A stretch of 64,000 bases of DNA, taken from NCBI GenBank assembly GCA_037013495.1, contig CM072811.1, positions 51,793,452 through 51,857,451 of the forward strand, in the 5' to 3' direction. The notes beneath the pieces were generated by a model. The model was not told where the DNA came from and ran no database searches. It saw nothing but the letters and a program-made list of their open reading frames with translations. Position 1 is the stretch's first letter, and each line of letters opens with the position of its first letter. This DNA comes from Hippophae tibetana. Taxonomy: Eukaryota; Streptophyta; Magnoliopsida; Rosales; Elaeagnaceae. The translations under genes and the position numbers were made by a program. Of this stretch, positions 11,628-23,325 are shown piece after piece.

Positions 11628-13681
11628 CTGGTCATCTCCCGGTAATAAACTACACAATGGCATAAGCTATGTCCACTTGAAAATCCATATGTTCCTTCTC
11701 AGTTGGCCCCTGTAACAATTAACAACATATATAGTATGACCATAAGGCTATGCATCAGATCCCCTTCTGAATTAACTCAAAAAAAAAATCTTATGAACCT
11801 CAAAAACAGAAGCTCCAGTAGCAAACTTTTTCCCAAGTTTCTTTGAAGCATCACTAAGTTTGACACCTGAAATATAACCACATATACTAAAGCTTGATGA
11901 CGACAGCATGAATTAATGATAGCCTTTAAATGAAAGAAACAAAGAAAAAGCTATGTATCATCATATTCTCACCAAATAAATCCAATCCTTACACAGTGTT
12001 GATAGATTTTTGCTTGTTATGTGTAACCTTTTCAATAACAATTTCTTGCTTCTCCTACATAACAATTCCACGTTTCCACCATGCCTATCTTTTAGATTAT
12101 CGAAGATAAAAATTAAGATATCATATTATGGTACAAAATAGTGACATTATTTATATCTGAATTCTGGACTGAATATAGATAGACCTTCTGACATTTTTCT
12201 TTATCTTGCCACCCGGAAGACGTTTGACTTCTTGCAGTGGTGCTGAAATGCCACAAATGAAAACCTGACATAATGATTAGAGTTTTCAAGTTAAGAGCAA
12301 AAGGATGAAAGAATAAAACATGATGAAACAACACTAGGAAAAATAAAATGTACAACTTCCAAAGAGACAAAAAAAAATCAACCACTAAGCATAATTAGTT
12401 ACAGAGAAGTGTTTCAAAAAATAGAAGAATTTAGGCAACTATAGGAAGAGATACCAAACTCTGAAGAAGAAACCTACAAAGCAAGCAATATTATCATGTA
12501 CAAAGGCACTAGGAGACTTTGAAGAATCATGATCCTCTTTTTAAAACTCAACCATCCATTTTTTTATCTAATACATGGGATGGATTTGAAGTTATTAATA
12601 GAAAATAATATTTGAACTATTTATGTATTTCTTAACCTTTAGATTAACAATGTACGTCATAGATCTAACAAATAAAAAAAAGGACAAGCAAATGATCACA
12701 TTCCAGACTTTTGAAAATTCCTATTGTTAATTTGCAAGTACTTAAAGATAAGTCAAATTATGATTCTCGGTACAATGGAAATCCCAAAGGTTAAATAAAA
12801 GAAAGAAAGGAAGAGAAAAAAACATACATTTTGGTCATTTATTTTCAGCGTCTACGTGTTTAGTCTGTTTCAAACACTTCAAGTCAAATTACAACAATAG
12901 TCAAAGGTTAAATGAAAGAATAAAAGAAAGAAAAAAAACATACATTTTAGTCATTTATTTCCAGCGTCTACATGTTTAGTCTGTTTCAAACACTTCAAGT
13001 CCAATTACAACAATAGTGTTACAAAATTGGCACCTAAGAATATGTTATTTTTAAATAGAAAAAAGGTTCTAAAACGTGAATTTTCTGTAAATTTTGTATT
13101 ACTATAGTGGCTCAATTTTTTCTCCTTGAAACATAAGGGAAAAAATATGTACCTCAACTAATGTGTCATTTTACCACAAATACGGCTATGAAGTACAACA
13201 GTGGGTGTAGTAGTACATAAAGATGATCAACAATCGCATAAATGTGCACAATTTATAGAATATTACCAGAGGAAGCAGCTTCATCGGCACCGCCAGAAGA
13301 ATTACCAGTAGATTGTAAATTTGTAATTGTTCGGTTACTTAATCAGTATCCTTTGCATTTTCTTCTGCACATATAATCAAAACTTGTTTACATCAAACCA
13401 AAACTTAATTGAATCTAGTAACATAAACTGAATCAAAACTTAATTAAGAATTAAAGAAGGTAAAAATAAGAACGCTTAAAACAAAGAACAAATACAATAA
13501 TTGGTCGGTTACAAGATAACAAGCTAGAAGATACCGTTAATCAGATTTGGATAAGGTCAGGCGCATTTTGAATCAAAGAGATCTTGCGATTCTCAAATTC
13601 GGATCCGAACTCACAGTACTCGTCCGGCAGACTGCACACTCCACAGTACAGTACTTGCACCGGTTGGGGCTTCTCCGCCAT
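11628..13681 (-). pseudogene. DENR: DENR (density-regulated protein) pseudogene with introns
   Basis: Functional DENR is an SUI1-domain factor that works with MCT-1 in 40S recycling and reinitiation. Six exon remnants keep family sequence and splice borders: 13681-13535 (MAEKPQPVQVLYCGVCSLP), 13374-13267, 12242-12193 (EVKRLPGGKIKK), 12054-11973 (EKQEIVIEKVTHNK), 11866-11799 (GVKLSDASKKLGKKFATG) and 11709-11628 (GPTEKEHMDFQVDIAYAIV). It is disabled several times. A one-base deletion near the end of exon 1 shifts the DLYPNL frame. TAA replaces a Lys codon in exons 2 and 4. In exon 6 TAG replaces the Glu of IVEFIT, and TGA sits where the Trp before PDV belongs. The last family segment (about ETAIFFIEDGKKVP) is not found. 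Retained introns show it came from a DNA duplication, not a processed transcript. A live paralogue must exist elsewhere in the genome. Confidence 0.87.
12785..13017. repeat. 117-bp tandem duplication in a DENR pseudogene intron
   Basis: Copies at 12785-12901 and 12902-13017 share 'gtttagtctgtttcaaacac' and flanking sequence, with a few substitutions. The duplication sits in the enlarged intron between remnant exons 2 and 3. Confidence 0.8.
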
Positions 13682-14217
13682 TAGGGCACGCACAAGCCCA
13701 ACCTCCACCACCTTCTCTCATAGCAGTGATAGCGAAAGTTAAGATGGTGCCTGTATAGAAGGCTGATCTGGAAATAGATGGAGGTTCTCATTGAAGCTAT
13801 TACACTGAGAGAAAAATGTCAGGAGGAGTCATATTTATGGTAAAAATAATTTATTAATATACATTTATTTAATAATAATGTAAGTGTAACTAATATTACA
13901 AATAAAATAAACTTCTTTATTTTTTTTTTCTTTCTAATTTTCTATAAATAGTTGATGGATTGAAACGTAACCGTAATTTTGGGCATTCATTAACAACCAT
14001 GGGCTTTCAAAGGCCCATATCAATTTTATTTATTTATTCTGTATTTAGAATGAGAAATTCTAATTATCAGCTTAATAGTAATTTTAGTTCTTAGTAACTT
14101 TAGGAGAAATTATACGCAGAAAAATTATTTACTTTCCCTCTAAAACTTAGATACCATAATCTTACACAAAATCTGAGACTAAACCAACACATTTAACAAA
14201 AAAGCTCCACCCAACTC

Positions 14218-14227
14218 TTTATAAAAT
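14218..14227 (+). promoter_or_regulatory. Probable TATA box of the LOB-domain gene
   Basis: TTTATAAAAT lies 106 bases upstream of the ATG at 14333, a usual distance allowing a short 5' leader. The placement is from motif and spacing only. Confidence 0.45.
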
Positions 14228-14332
14228 CCTCAAACTGCTATATTGTTTTTTTTTTCACAAAATTAACATCAAATTATTAAACATTTAATTTCCTCTGTTT
14301 TTCTCTGAGTTTTTGAATCCAAAATTAAGAAA

Positions 14333-14719
14333 ATGAATATTAATAATAATAAGGAAGGAGGTTACCATGCTTGTGCTTGTTGCAAGCACCAAAGAAGAAG
14401 ATGTGATGTGAATTGTGAAATGCCTCCTTATTTTCCTGGTAATAGGTATAAGGAATTCAAAAACGCCCACAGGTTATTCGGGGTGAGTAACATACAGAAA
14501 ATCATAGCCTCTGCTCAACCTCATCTAAGAAAAGATGCTGCTGAGTCCATTCTTGCTGAGGGCAACTATAGGAAATATGATCCAGTGCATGGTTCTGTTG
14601 GAATTGTTTATGACCTTCATGAAACACAGCTTAAGAGTGTTAATCAATGCCTCTCTGTTTTCAAAGAAAAGGAAAAATTGGAGAAAGAGAAAGATAGTTA
14701 TGTAATTCTTTTATCATAG
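14333..14719 (+). CDS. LOB-domain (LBD/ASL) transcription factor
   Basis: Plant-specific nuclear DNA-binding protein family involved in organ and lateral-root development. The 128-residue frame starts MNINNNKEGGYHACACCKHQ. The zinc-binding block C-x2-C-x6-C-x3-C is complete (CACCKHQRRRCDVNC, about residues 14-28). The GAS block follows (FGVSNIQKIIASAQPHLRKD, about 49-68), then the DPVHGSVGIV segment and a heptad-like helix with Leu spacing (LHETQLKSVNQCL). The protein is short for the family and ends in a Lys/Glu-rich helix (KEKEKLEKEKDSY). A donor-like AGTTAT|GTAATT near 14702 suggests that the reading frame could splice onward instead of ending at ILLS. A copia element starts 229 bases after the stop and a candidate terminal exon lies beyond it at 21.1 kb. 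The domain call is firm; whether the gene is intact is not. Confidence 0.82.
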   Translation: MNINNNKEGGYHACACCKHQRRRCDVNCEMPPYFPGNRYKEFKNAHRLFGVSNIQKIIASAQPHLRKDAAESILAEGNYRKYDPVHGSVGIVYDLHETQLKSVNQCLSVFKEKEKLEKEKDSYVILLS

Positions 14720-14947
14720 GCACACCAAATCATTATGATATAATAAGACTCTTTCTCCCTTTTCATATTGTTCAGGAGTTCGATAGCAATACTACTTATA
14801 AATTTGAATAATTCTTAATTAAATGAGATTTTATTATATTTAATAAGGTCTCAGTTTCTAACATGGTATCAGAATTGTATCTGGTTTGATCGATGACTTA
14901 GGTTTTATTCTTAACAATCTCACTATACCTTTGTGAGACCACATCTG

Positions 14948-15415
14948 TGTTGAATATTGGTTTTAAAAGTAACAAATTAGTGACATAATTTAGGAAAATT
15001 AGTGCACTAATTTGTGACATAATTTAAGAAAATTAATGGCATAATTTAAGGCTTAAATTATGGCATAATTTAGGAAAAATGAGCATTGCTTCATCTATAA
15101 ATAAAAAAGAGTTCATGTATTGAATAACAAGGCAAAAATCAGAAAATAAGCAGAGAGAGCATAAGCAAACTCAAAGAGAGAAAATACTTAATAAGTTTGA
15201 GAGTTTGTTCTATGAGTTTGGGAAACACTTGAGAGATATTATTAATGATGAAATCTGTATCTGTATCTGTATTCTGTATATTTTTACTACTTAGTTCAAT
15301 AATATATGCTGCCTCCCGTGGACCTAGATGAATTGTTAAACCACGTAAATTTTGTGTGCTCTTTTATTGCTTTAATATATTCATATACCGCTATTTATCG
15401 CTTCTGCACACAACA
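14948..15415 (+). repeat. 5' LTR of the copia element
   Basis: Starts TGTTGAATATTGG and ends about ACAACA. A TATA-like 'ctataaataa' near 15093 fits an LTR promoter. Its last 90 bases differ from the right LTR. Confidence 0.8.
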
Positions 15416-15417
15416 AA

Positions 15418-15431
15418 TTGGTATCAAATCC
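15418..15431 (+). other. Copia primer-binding site
   Basis: TTGGTATCAAATCC lies two bases after the LTR end and resembles the initiator tRNA-Met primer site (TGGTATCAGAGC). Confidence 0.6.
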
Positions 15432-15778
15432 AAATATAGTAGTATTATATATCGAATCGAATCTATCGACGAGGTGAACGTAACGGTGAAAGAATCGCTC
15501 AAATCGGAAATTAGAATCACCGCCATAAGTTATCGGAGTGCTACTACCAACAACTGAGTCAACCCACTGCGTTGGATCGAGTCAACTTAGTCGCTAGTGA
15601 TATTTGGACCGAGTTGGTCCGGTTTTCATTCATTTTTAGCTGAGTTGGACATTTTCCTAACTAATTGGATCATTCTGTATTCAACCGCGGACTCTATTTT
15701 TTCAAATAAGGTATAAAATTAGGAAAAACACTGTTTTAATTTGTAAGTGCAAAATTTCTGTAATCCGTTTGTACTTAT

Positions 15779-18700
15779 GGCTGATAAAAAAGATATCGAA
15801 GAAGGTGAACAAGTTAACCTTAGAATTTTTGGCAAACCAAGTTGTTCTACTCGAAGAACTATGTTGTCCAACGCAAATTTTGAGGTGGAGAAATTTAACT
15901 GTACCAATTACTTTGGCATGTGACAATGTGAAATATTAGATCTCTTGTTCCGAGAAGGATCTAATATAACCTTGGAAACTAGGTCGGGAGATTATTTAAA
16001 TGAAGATTGGAATTATGTCAACCGACAAGCTTGTGGAAAAATTCGACTGTGCTTAGGAAAAGATCAAAAGTACTTTGTCATGAAAGAGAATATAGTCGTA
16101 GTTCTCTGGAAGAAACTAGAGGACAAGTACATGACGAAAAGTATTGAGAACAAACTCTACTTGAAGAAGAAACCTTTTCGTTTCTAGTACAAGAAAGGTA
16201 CCCCTATGATTGAACACTTTGATAATTTTAATAAAATTTTGACTGACCTGTAAAATTTAGATGTTGAAATTATCGATGAAGATAAAGCTTTGTTTTTGTT
16301 GAATTCATTACCTGAGAGCTATGAGCATTTAACCACAACCTTGTTATATGGAAAGGATGAGGTTAAGTTCGTAGATGTTTTAAATGCTTTGGTAAATAAC
16401 GAGTACCGGAAGAAGGATCAACATGATCACAGAGACTCAATATCAGAAGCATTGACAGCAGCCAGAGGTAGGACTAACAACAAAAAATCTGGCATATCAA
16501 ATAATAGGGGGTAATCCAGATCAAAGTCCAGAGGAGAGTCATTTAAAAGACGTACTGCGAAGGACGAGTGTACCTATTGTCACCAGAAAGAGCATTGGAA
16601 GAAAGATTTTTCAAACAAAGACAAGTCAAATGCAAATGTTGCACAAAAGAGCGATGGAGATGAAGAATCAGCCTTTTCAGTTACATCATCAGAAACCTAC
16701 TCAGATAAGTGGATCCTTGATTCTAGATGTTCTTATCATATGTGTCCAAATAGAAATTAGTTTTTGAGTTTTGAGAAGCTCGATGAAGGAGTTGTGCTTA
16801 TGGGTAACGACAATGTCTATCAGACAAAAGGGATCGGAATAGTGCGATTAAAGATGCAAGATGGTACAATTAGACGACTTACAAATATAAGGTATATTCT
16901 TGACCTAAAGAAAAACCTTATTTCTTTAGGTGTTCTAGATTCTGATGGTTACAAGGTAACATTGGAAAATGGAGTCTTGAAATTTGTACGAGGTGCATTT
17001 GTAGCAATGAAGGGTACTTTGAAGGCGAACTTGTATTTCCTGGATGGGAGTACAATTACAGGAAGAGCAACTGTCTCAAGTAGTTTTGAAGAAAAGACAA
17101 ATGATTCTTCCCACCTGTGGCACACACGCTTAGGGCATGTCGGTGAAAAGGCTTTGCAAGGCTTAATGAAGCGAGGTCTTTTGAAATGTGTCAAGACTAA
17201 AAATTTTGATTTCTGCGAGCATTGTGTAATGGGAAAACACACAAGAGTCAAGTTCGGTACTAGCATTCATCGTACTAAGGGATCTCTTGGTTATATTCAC
17301 TTGGATGTTTGGGGACCTTCAAAGAATGCTTCACTTGGAGGTAAATGTTAGTTTGTGACTTTTATTGATGATTTCTCTAGATATGTCTGGATATACACCA
17401 TGAGTCACAAAGATGAAGTTCTGGATATCTTTCTTAAATGGAAGAAAATGATCGAGATTCAAACAGGCAAGAAAATTAAGAGACTCAGATCTGATAATGG
17501 TGGCGAGTACAAATCAGATCCCTTATTCGAAGTTTTGTCAAGATGAAGGGATAATCAGACATTTTTCTGTTCTTCGTATACCATAGCAGAATGGAGCTGC
17601 AGAACGAATGAATCGTACTTTGGTTGAGAAAGTTCGATGTATGTTATCTCAATCCAAATTGAGCAAGGCATTTTGGGCTGAGGCTTTGTCATATGCAACT
17701 CATATAGTCAACAGACTTCTTGTGACTGCATTAGATGGGAAAACTCCTAAAGAGGTATGGTCTGGACAATCTGATACTGATTATGATTCATTGTGAATAT
17801 TTAGATGTCTTGTATATTTTCATGTTAGTGAATCCAAACTGGATCCTAGAGCAAAGAAAGTTGTTTTCTTGGGCTTTAAGGAAGGAGTTAAAGGATTTCG
17901 ACTTTGATGTGGTGAATCCAAGAATATCATCTTAAGCCGAGATGTTACATTTGACGAGTCTGTTATGCTGAGACAGAAAAATTTAGAGAAACAAAATGAA
18001 AGTCCAAATACTCTTTCTAAGGTGATGCTTGAGACTCCGGAAGATCCAAAAAAGATTACACCGATTACCGATCATGGTGAAGATGAAATTGATGATCAAG
18101 AAGAGATCTCAGTTGAGGTGGAGGTTCTTTCACCACCACCACTGATTAATCAGTAGCCAGAATCTATTGTCACTACTCGACCGAGAAGAGAGATTAGGAA
18201 GCCTACCAGATACACAGACATGGTAGCATTCGCACTTTCAATAATTGATGATGATGTCACATGCACTTATAGAGAAGTCGTGCAAAGAGTTGATAGTATG
18301 AAATGGAATATGGCAATGGATGAAGAGATGAAGTCTCTACATCAGAATCAGACTTGGGAATTGGTTCAACTTCCCAAAGGAAAGAAAACTATTGGTTGCA
18401 AATGGGTCTATGCCAAGAAGGAAGGTACTCCTGGTAAAGAAAACATCATATGCAAAGCCAGATTGGTAGCAAAATGTTATGCTCAAAACGAAGGAATAGA
18501 CTATAATGAGGTATTCTCACCTGTTGTTAAGCATTCATCTATTTTGATACTATTGGCTTTGGTAGCACACTTTGATCTCGAGTTAGCTCAACTTGATATC
18601 AAACCAACTTTCTCCATGGTACTTTGAACGAAGAGATCTACATGTCTCAACCGGATGGTTTCAAAGTTCCAAGATGAAAGAATTGGGCTTGCAAGCTGAG

Positions 18701-19677
18701 CAAGTCAATTTACAGTTAAAACAATCACCGTGACAATGGTACAAGCGCTTTGATAGCTTCATCAGAGAGAAAAAGTACACACACAGTCAATTTGATCATT
18801 GTGTATACTTTTGGAAACTCTAAGATGGTACCTTTATTTATTTGCTCTTATATGTTGATGATATGTTAATTGCACCTAAGAGCAAGGTGGAGATCGACAG
18901 ATTGAAAGCTCTGTTGAGTTCAGAATTTGAAATGAAAGATCTTGGAAAAGCTAAGAAAATTCTTGGGATGGAAATCACAAGAGATAGAGTTGCAAGCACA
19001 GTCTGTTTGATACAAACTCAGTATCTGAAAAAAGTACTACAAAGGTTTGACATTGATGAAAAAACCAAACCAGTAAGTACAACGCTTGCTCCTCACTTTC
19101 AATTGAATGCATTGATGTCACCTAGCACTACCAATGAGAAAAGGCAAATGAAATGTGTTCCATATGCAAATGTCGTTGGTGCCTTGATGTATGCACTGGT
19201 TTGCACCAGACCTGATATTTCCCATGTTGTAGTATAGTGAGTCGGTACATGCATAATCCTGGTAAAGGACATTGGCAAACAATGAAGTGGATTCTACGGT
19301 ACATCTATGGTACTGTGGATATTGGTTTGAAGTTTGAGAGAGACAAGACTGAAGACAAACACCTAGTTGGATATATGGATTCTGACTATGTTGGAGATAT
19401 GGATAAGCGTTGATCTACAACTGGTTATGTGTTCACAATGACAAGAGGACCAATTTGTTGGAGATCAACATTACAGTCAATTGTAGCTTTATCTACTACA
19501 GAGGTAGAGTATATGGTTGTAACAGAAGCACTCAAAGAAGCTATCTGGCTTCTCGGGTTGACTAAGGATTTGGGTATTATTCAAAAGAACATGGAGGTTT
19601 TCTACGACAGCCAGAGTGTCATTTGTTTGCCAAAGAACCAAATTCATCATAATCGTACCAAGCACATCGATGTTTGA
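15779..19677 (+). pseudogene. Broken copia gag-pol
   Basis: The gag start is at 15779 (MADKKDIEEGEQ); a TGA near 15921 stands where Trp is expected. Gag continues in pieces to about 16514. The CCHC knuckle (CTYCHQKEHWKKDF, about 16569) has lost its final Cys. The protease motif reads D-S-R instead of D-S-G near 16719, and a stop replaces Trp near 16758. The GAG-pre-integrase HTRLGH...CEHC block is at 17120-17230 and the integrase core with SDNGGEY near 17490. Reverse transcriptase runs from about 18330 (WELVQLPKGKKTIGCKWVY) to LLYVDDM at 18843-18863. RNase H (STTEVEYM, about 19493) ends near 19677. At least eight stops or frame changes separate the open pieces, so no enzyme can be made from this copy. 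Confidence 0.9.
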
Positions 19678-19867
19678 TTTCATTTTGTTCCAGAAATCAT
19701 CGATGAAGGGAATGTTATACTCCAGAAAGTCGAAACTGCAGATAACTTTGCAGATATGCTTACAAAGGTGGTTACAGGGATCAAATTTTAACACTGCTTG
19801 AACTTGATCAACATCTCTCGAGCTTAGAACGCCTAGGGTGCATTTAGAGGCAACGTTATGAACTTTT

Positions 19868-19883
19868 TCACCAAGGTGTAGAT
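19868..19883 (+). other. Polypurine tract region before the 3' LTR
   Basis: TCACCAAGGTGTAGAT immediately precedes the TG of the right LTR, matching the common copia form CCAAGGTGGAGAT. Confidence 0.6.
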
Positions 19884-20334
19884 TGTTTAATATTGACTCC
19901 AAAAGTAACAAATTAGTGGCATAATTTTGGGAAATTAGTGACCTAATTTGTGACATGATTTAAGGAAATTAATGATATAATTTAAGAAAATTAGTGGTCT
20001 AATTTAAGGCTTAAATTATGGCACAAATTAGGAAAATAGAGCCTTGCTTCATCTATAATAGGGAAGAGTTCATGCATTGAAGAACAAGGCAAAAATTAGA
20101 AGAAAAAAAAACAGAGAGAACATAAGCAAACTCAAAGAGAGAAAATACTTCGTGAGTTTGAGAGTTTTTTCTATGAGTTTGGAAAACACTTTAGAGATAT
20201 TATTAGTGGGGAAATATGTATGTGTATTCTGTATATTTACTACTAAGTTCAATAATATATGTTGCTTCTGGTGGACATAGACGAATTGTCGAACCATATA
20301 ATTGGGAGGTTCCAGGTTACCCATAATTCTAACA
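19884..20334 (+). repeat. 3' LTR of the copia element
   Basis: Starts TGTTTAATATTGAC and aligns with the left LTR through the shared 'agcaaactcaaagagagaaa' block and 'gttcaataatatatg'. It ends about CTAACA. Confidence 0.8.
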
Positions 20335-21109
20335 AATATTTGTAATGCTTGCATATTTGTAATTATCTAGATCTATTGATTTGTTGTAATTATTTTTAAA
20401 AAATTAATTTGCCTAATTAATTTTAACAAAACTGTAAAATAATATGGCCGAGTTCATATTAAATTGTTAAGTTTGCTAATTTTTGTCACGTGATCTTTCA
20501 AAAAGTGAATCTTTTATAATCTAATGTTAAAAATCTCCAACAATTAAATATAAAATAATATGTTTAATTTGTATACGTAATATGTTTTGTTATAATTTAA
20601 TCACTTAGTTTTTTACCTAAAATTTTAAAAACACTTGTTTTAATGAACAATAAGAGGCTTTGAATCTTCTTTATTCAAATAACGTTGTTCACCTGAAAAC
20701 TTTTAGATTAAAAAGATAACTTTATTATTTTATTTTATTTCATCAACTTCTTTATTTTATGTATTATTTTATACATTTATTTAAAATAATTTTTGATATC
20801 CCATAATAACATTTTTTTCCCATTTAAATTAACTCATGATAGTTAATAAATCACTTTTATATATCATTATATCACAATCATAATTTACGTGATAATTTTT
20901 CATTTTATATATTTATATGAGTTTGACTGTAATCATTAATAATATTATATCATATTAATTATATTTATCATAAATTTATGATAAATAAACTTTTATTTTG
21001 ATTTTCGTTGCTTTTCTTTTTTCTAAACAATGTAATGGTATACGTTATATGTATTTTGCTCCTCGGATTAATATGAATTAAAATTAATTTATTATTTGTT
21101 AATACATTT
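20335..21109. other. AT-rich sequence between the copia element and an orphan exon
   Basis: No features are recognised. If the LOB gene extends to 21.1 kb, this would be intron. Confidence 0.4.
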
Positions 21110-21111
21110 CA

Positions 21112-21221
21112 GTTCTGGCTCTAAGGCCCGAGGAAAGCAGCCTATGGAGAAGGAATATATATGCATGAGAAAAAGGATTAAAGATGATGATGAGGCTGGA
21201 TCAGCAAGATCGTCAAACTAA
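21112..21221 (+). CDS. Candidate terminal exon, possibly of the LOB-domain gene
   Basis: A pyrimidine-rich tract and strong acceptor (acatttcag|TTCTGG) open a short, locally GC-richer segment. In one frame it reads SGSKARGKQPMEKEYICMRK and ends DDDEAGSARSSN with a TAA at 21219-21221. The basic-then-acidic composition suits a nuclear protein tail. The nearest upstream coding sequence on this strand is the LOB gene, with a copia element in between. The required phase (two bases carried over) does not match the simplest donor of the LOB exon (AGTTAT|GTAATT, phase 0), so a further exon or a different donor would be needed. It may instead be a relic of an unrelated gene. Confidence 0.35.
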
Positions 21222-22607
21222 GATTAGCTAGTAAAAATGGCAGCAAATCATTGTTGTATTGTGTTTAATTGTTGTATATAATAGTTAATATTTTATAAAA
21301 ACTTTATTATAGTATTTACATTTGAACATATTAATGTATTTTTATTGAAATTATTATGGTGGATAATATTTTTTTTATAAAACTAGTGCCTTATTATGTA
21401 TGAGTTTAAAATATAACTAACTTTGTTTGGTTGTCAAATACATTTTAAGAATAGTGTTTTTTTTTTTTTTTGCTAAAAATATTAAGATAATGGTATAACT
21501 TTCATGCTATAAAAAAATTGAGTAAATATCAATACTATCTTTAAAGTTTGATCAAATAGCAAAAAAATCTCAAATTTGACAATAATATCATTAAATACCA
21601 TGACTTCAAAAAGCAACAAACCCATATCATTTCTATATCATTTGTTTGTGTGAAGTTTATGGAAAACTAATATATTGAAGATAAAAAATAACATATGCAC
21701 AATCAAAAGAAACAAACTCATCAGATTTTCAATTCTCCTAACAAAACAAAGATCTTGAAGACGAAAAAATAACTATACCATAATTATGAAGATTGTTTAT
21801 AATAAGAGTATATCATAGATCGAGTTTGATGGGGAAAAAAACTCACAAGTGCTAGGCTAGTCAGCTGAAACCAATGTGGATGGGTTATGAGTAGTGACAA
21901 AAATACTAGGGTTGGGAAATTGTTAAAATGATATTAAAAAAGCTAATGTGCTGCCCTATTACTGGCACAGTAATCAGTAGCTAATGGACTTAAAATAATA
22001 TGGCACATGATTAAACGGGTTGGGTTGGGTTGGGCTTCAGGCGGACTGGGATGTGTCGGGTCTGGACCACCCGACCCAATTTACACCTCTAGAACGTACC
22101 TAATATTTATATTCCCATTCCCCAATATTCTTTTTAGCTTATATATTTTCTGTTAGAATTGAAATTTAATGGGTAATAAATGATATAATTCTTGTCTTCG
22201 GTCTGGGTACTGGTTTGAGTCTCTATTGGATTTTTATGTCTGAGTTAGATTCCATTGTTCTTTGTTAAAAATGGTCCAAACTATTAAAAACAAAACTAAT
22301 GGGTCGACACACAAAGTAAACGGACCGGATTGATCCAGCTCACTTCTTAAATAGGTTGGGATGGGATGGGGCCCCTAACACAATCGTCTTAATTTTTTCT
22401 TGCTTCATTTGTAAAACCCACTGCATAATATGTCTTAAGGTGTTTTAGTGTTTTAGTCCCTATCAATGTATTAAAAATCAAATTTTTTCTGAATCGTATT
22501 CTTCGAAGTACCAGTACCGTCTGGTATTAAAAACAAATATAAGTCAACGATGAGTAAAAATCGTAGATTATATGATTATATCGAATGCAGTATCAGTAAG
22601 AAAAAAA

Positions 22608-22653
<46 letters not shown>

Positions 22654-23325
22654 CGAATCTTAATTTTTTTTTTATAATATGTTTATTATTAATTTTTAAA
22701 TTATTAAAAATATTTTCCATAAATTTTTGTTAACATAAAATAAAAACAAAAAAATATTATTAATAATTATTAAATTTAATAATAAATAAATTATAAAAGT
22801 AAAAAAAATAAGATGGGATAATAACCCACTAAAAAATAATACATTAATGATCAATAATTAAAATATCAATCCTTACAAAAAAAATTACAGAATAACAGAG
22901 ACAAGAGTCGATCACCCAGCTGAGGATAAGACATCTTTCAGAAGTGGAGTTTTCAGCAACCCAAATGACAGAACAATGGTTTCTTATTTCGCCCAAGGAG
23001 AAATTTACAAAACAATAATTTTAATTGACAAAACACCCTTCAAGCTCAATAATTTAGATTCTAGAGTAATATCAAACAACACCTGGATCATTTTGACAGG
23101 TTCTACCATTATATGATCTTCTTCTTGCGGTAGCTGATGCTAGATCATCAAGTTCAAACTTCAAAGACACAAATTACCAAATGTACCCATTCGTTTTTAT
23201 TTTATTTTATTTTAGAAAGAACAACCAAGAACAAATTACTAAAATAAATGAAAGATTTGAGAGCGAAGACTTTAGGCCAAAGACTAGACCTTTTTTCCAC
23301 AATTAAATCTTCGTGCATTTACTAA
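21222..23325. other. Spacer with an AT microsatellite
   Basis: It holds an (AT)n tract at about 22611-22650 and a GGGTT-rich patch at about 22017-22080 ('gggttgggttgggttgggc'). The 3' UTR of the DUF4408 gene probably covers the part nearest 23325. No gene is recognised. Confidence 0.5.
22611..22650. repeat. (AT)n microsatellite
   Basis: About 20 uninterrupted AT dinucleotides; likely polymorphic. Confidence 0.95.

Larger units (their letters stand above)
14948..20334 (+). mobile_element. Degenerate Ty1/copia LTR retrotransposon
   Basis: Two diverged LTRs flank an internal region in the order gag, zinc knuckle, protease, GAG-pre-integrase, integrase, reverse transcriptase, RNase H, which is the copia order. 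A primer site follows the left LTR and a copia-type polypurine stretch precedes the right LTR. Many stops and frameshifts interrupt the polyprotein, and the LTRs differ by numerous substitutions and indels, especially at their 3' ends, so this is an old, immobile copy. I found no matching target-site duplication at the two ends. Confidence 0.9.

Noticed and set aside
16949..17266. 105-residue minus-strand frame
   Set aside because: Antisense shadow of the copia protease/integrase region.
19489..19956. 155-residue minus-strand frame
   Set aside because: Antisense shadow of copia RNase H and the start of the right LTR.
22017..22080. GGGTT-rich patch considered as telomere-like repeat
   Set aside because: Only about three units and not the plant telomere heptamer TTTAGGG.
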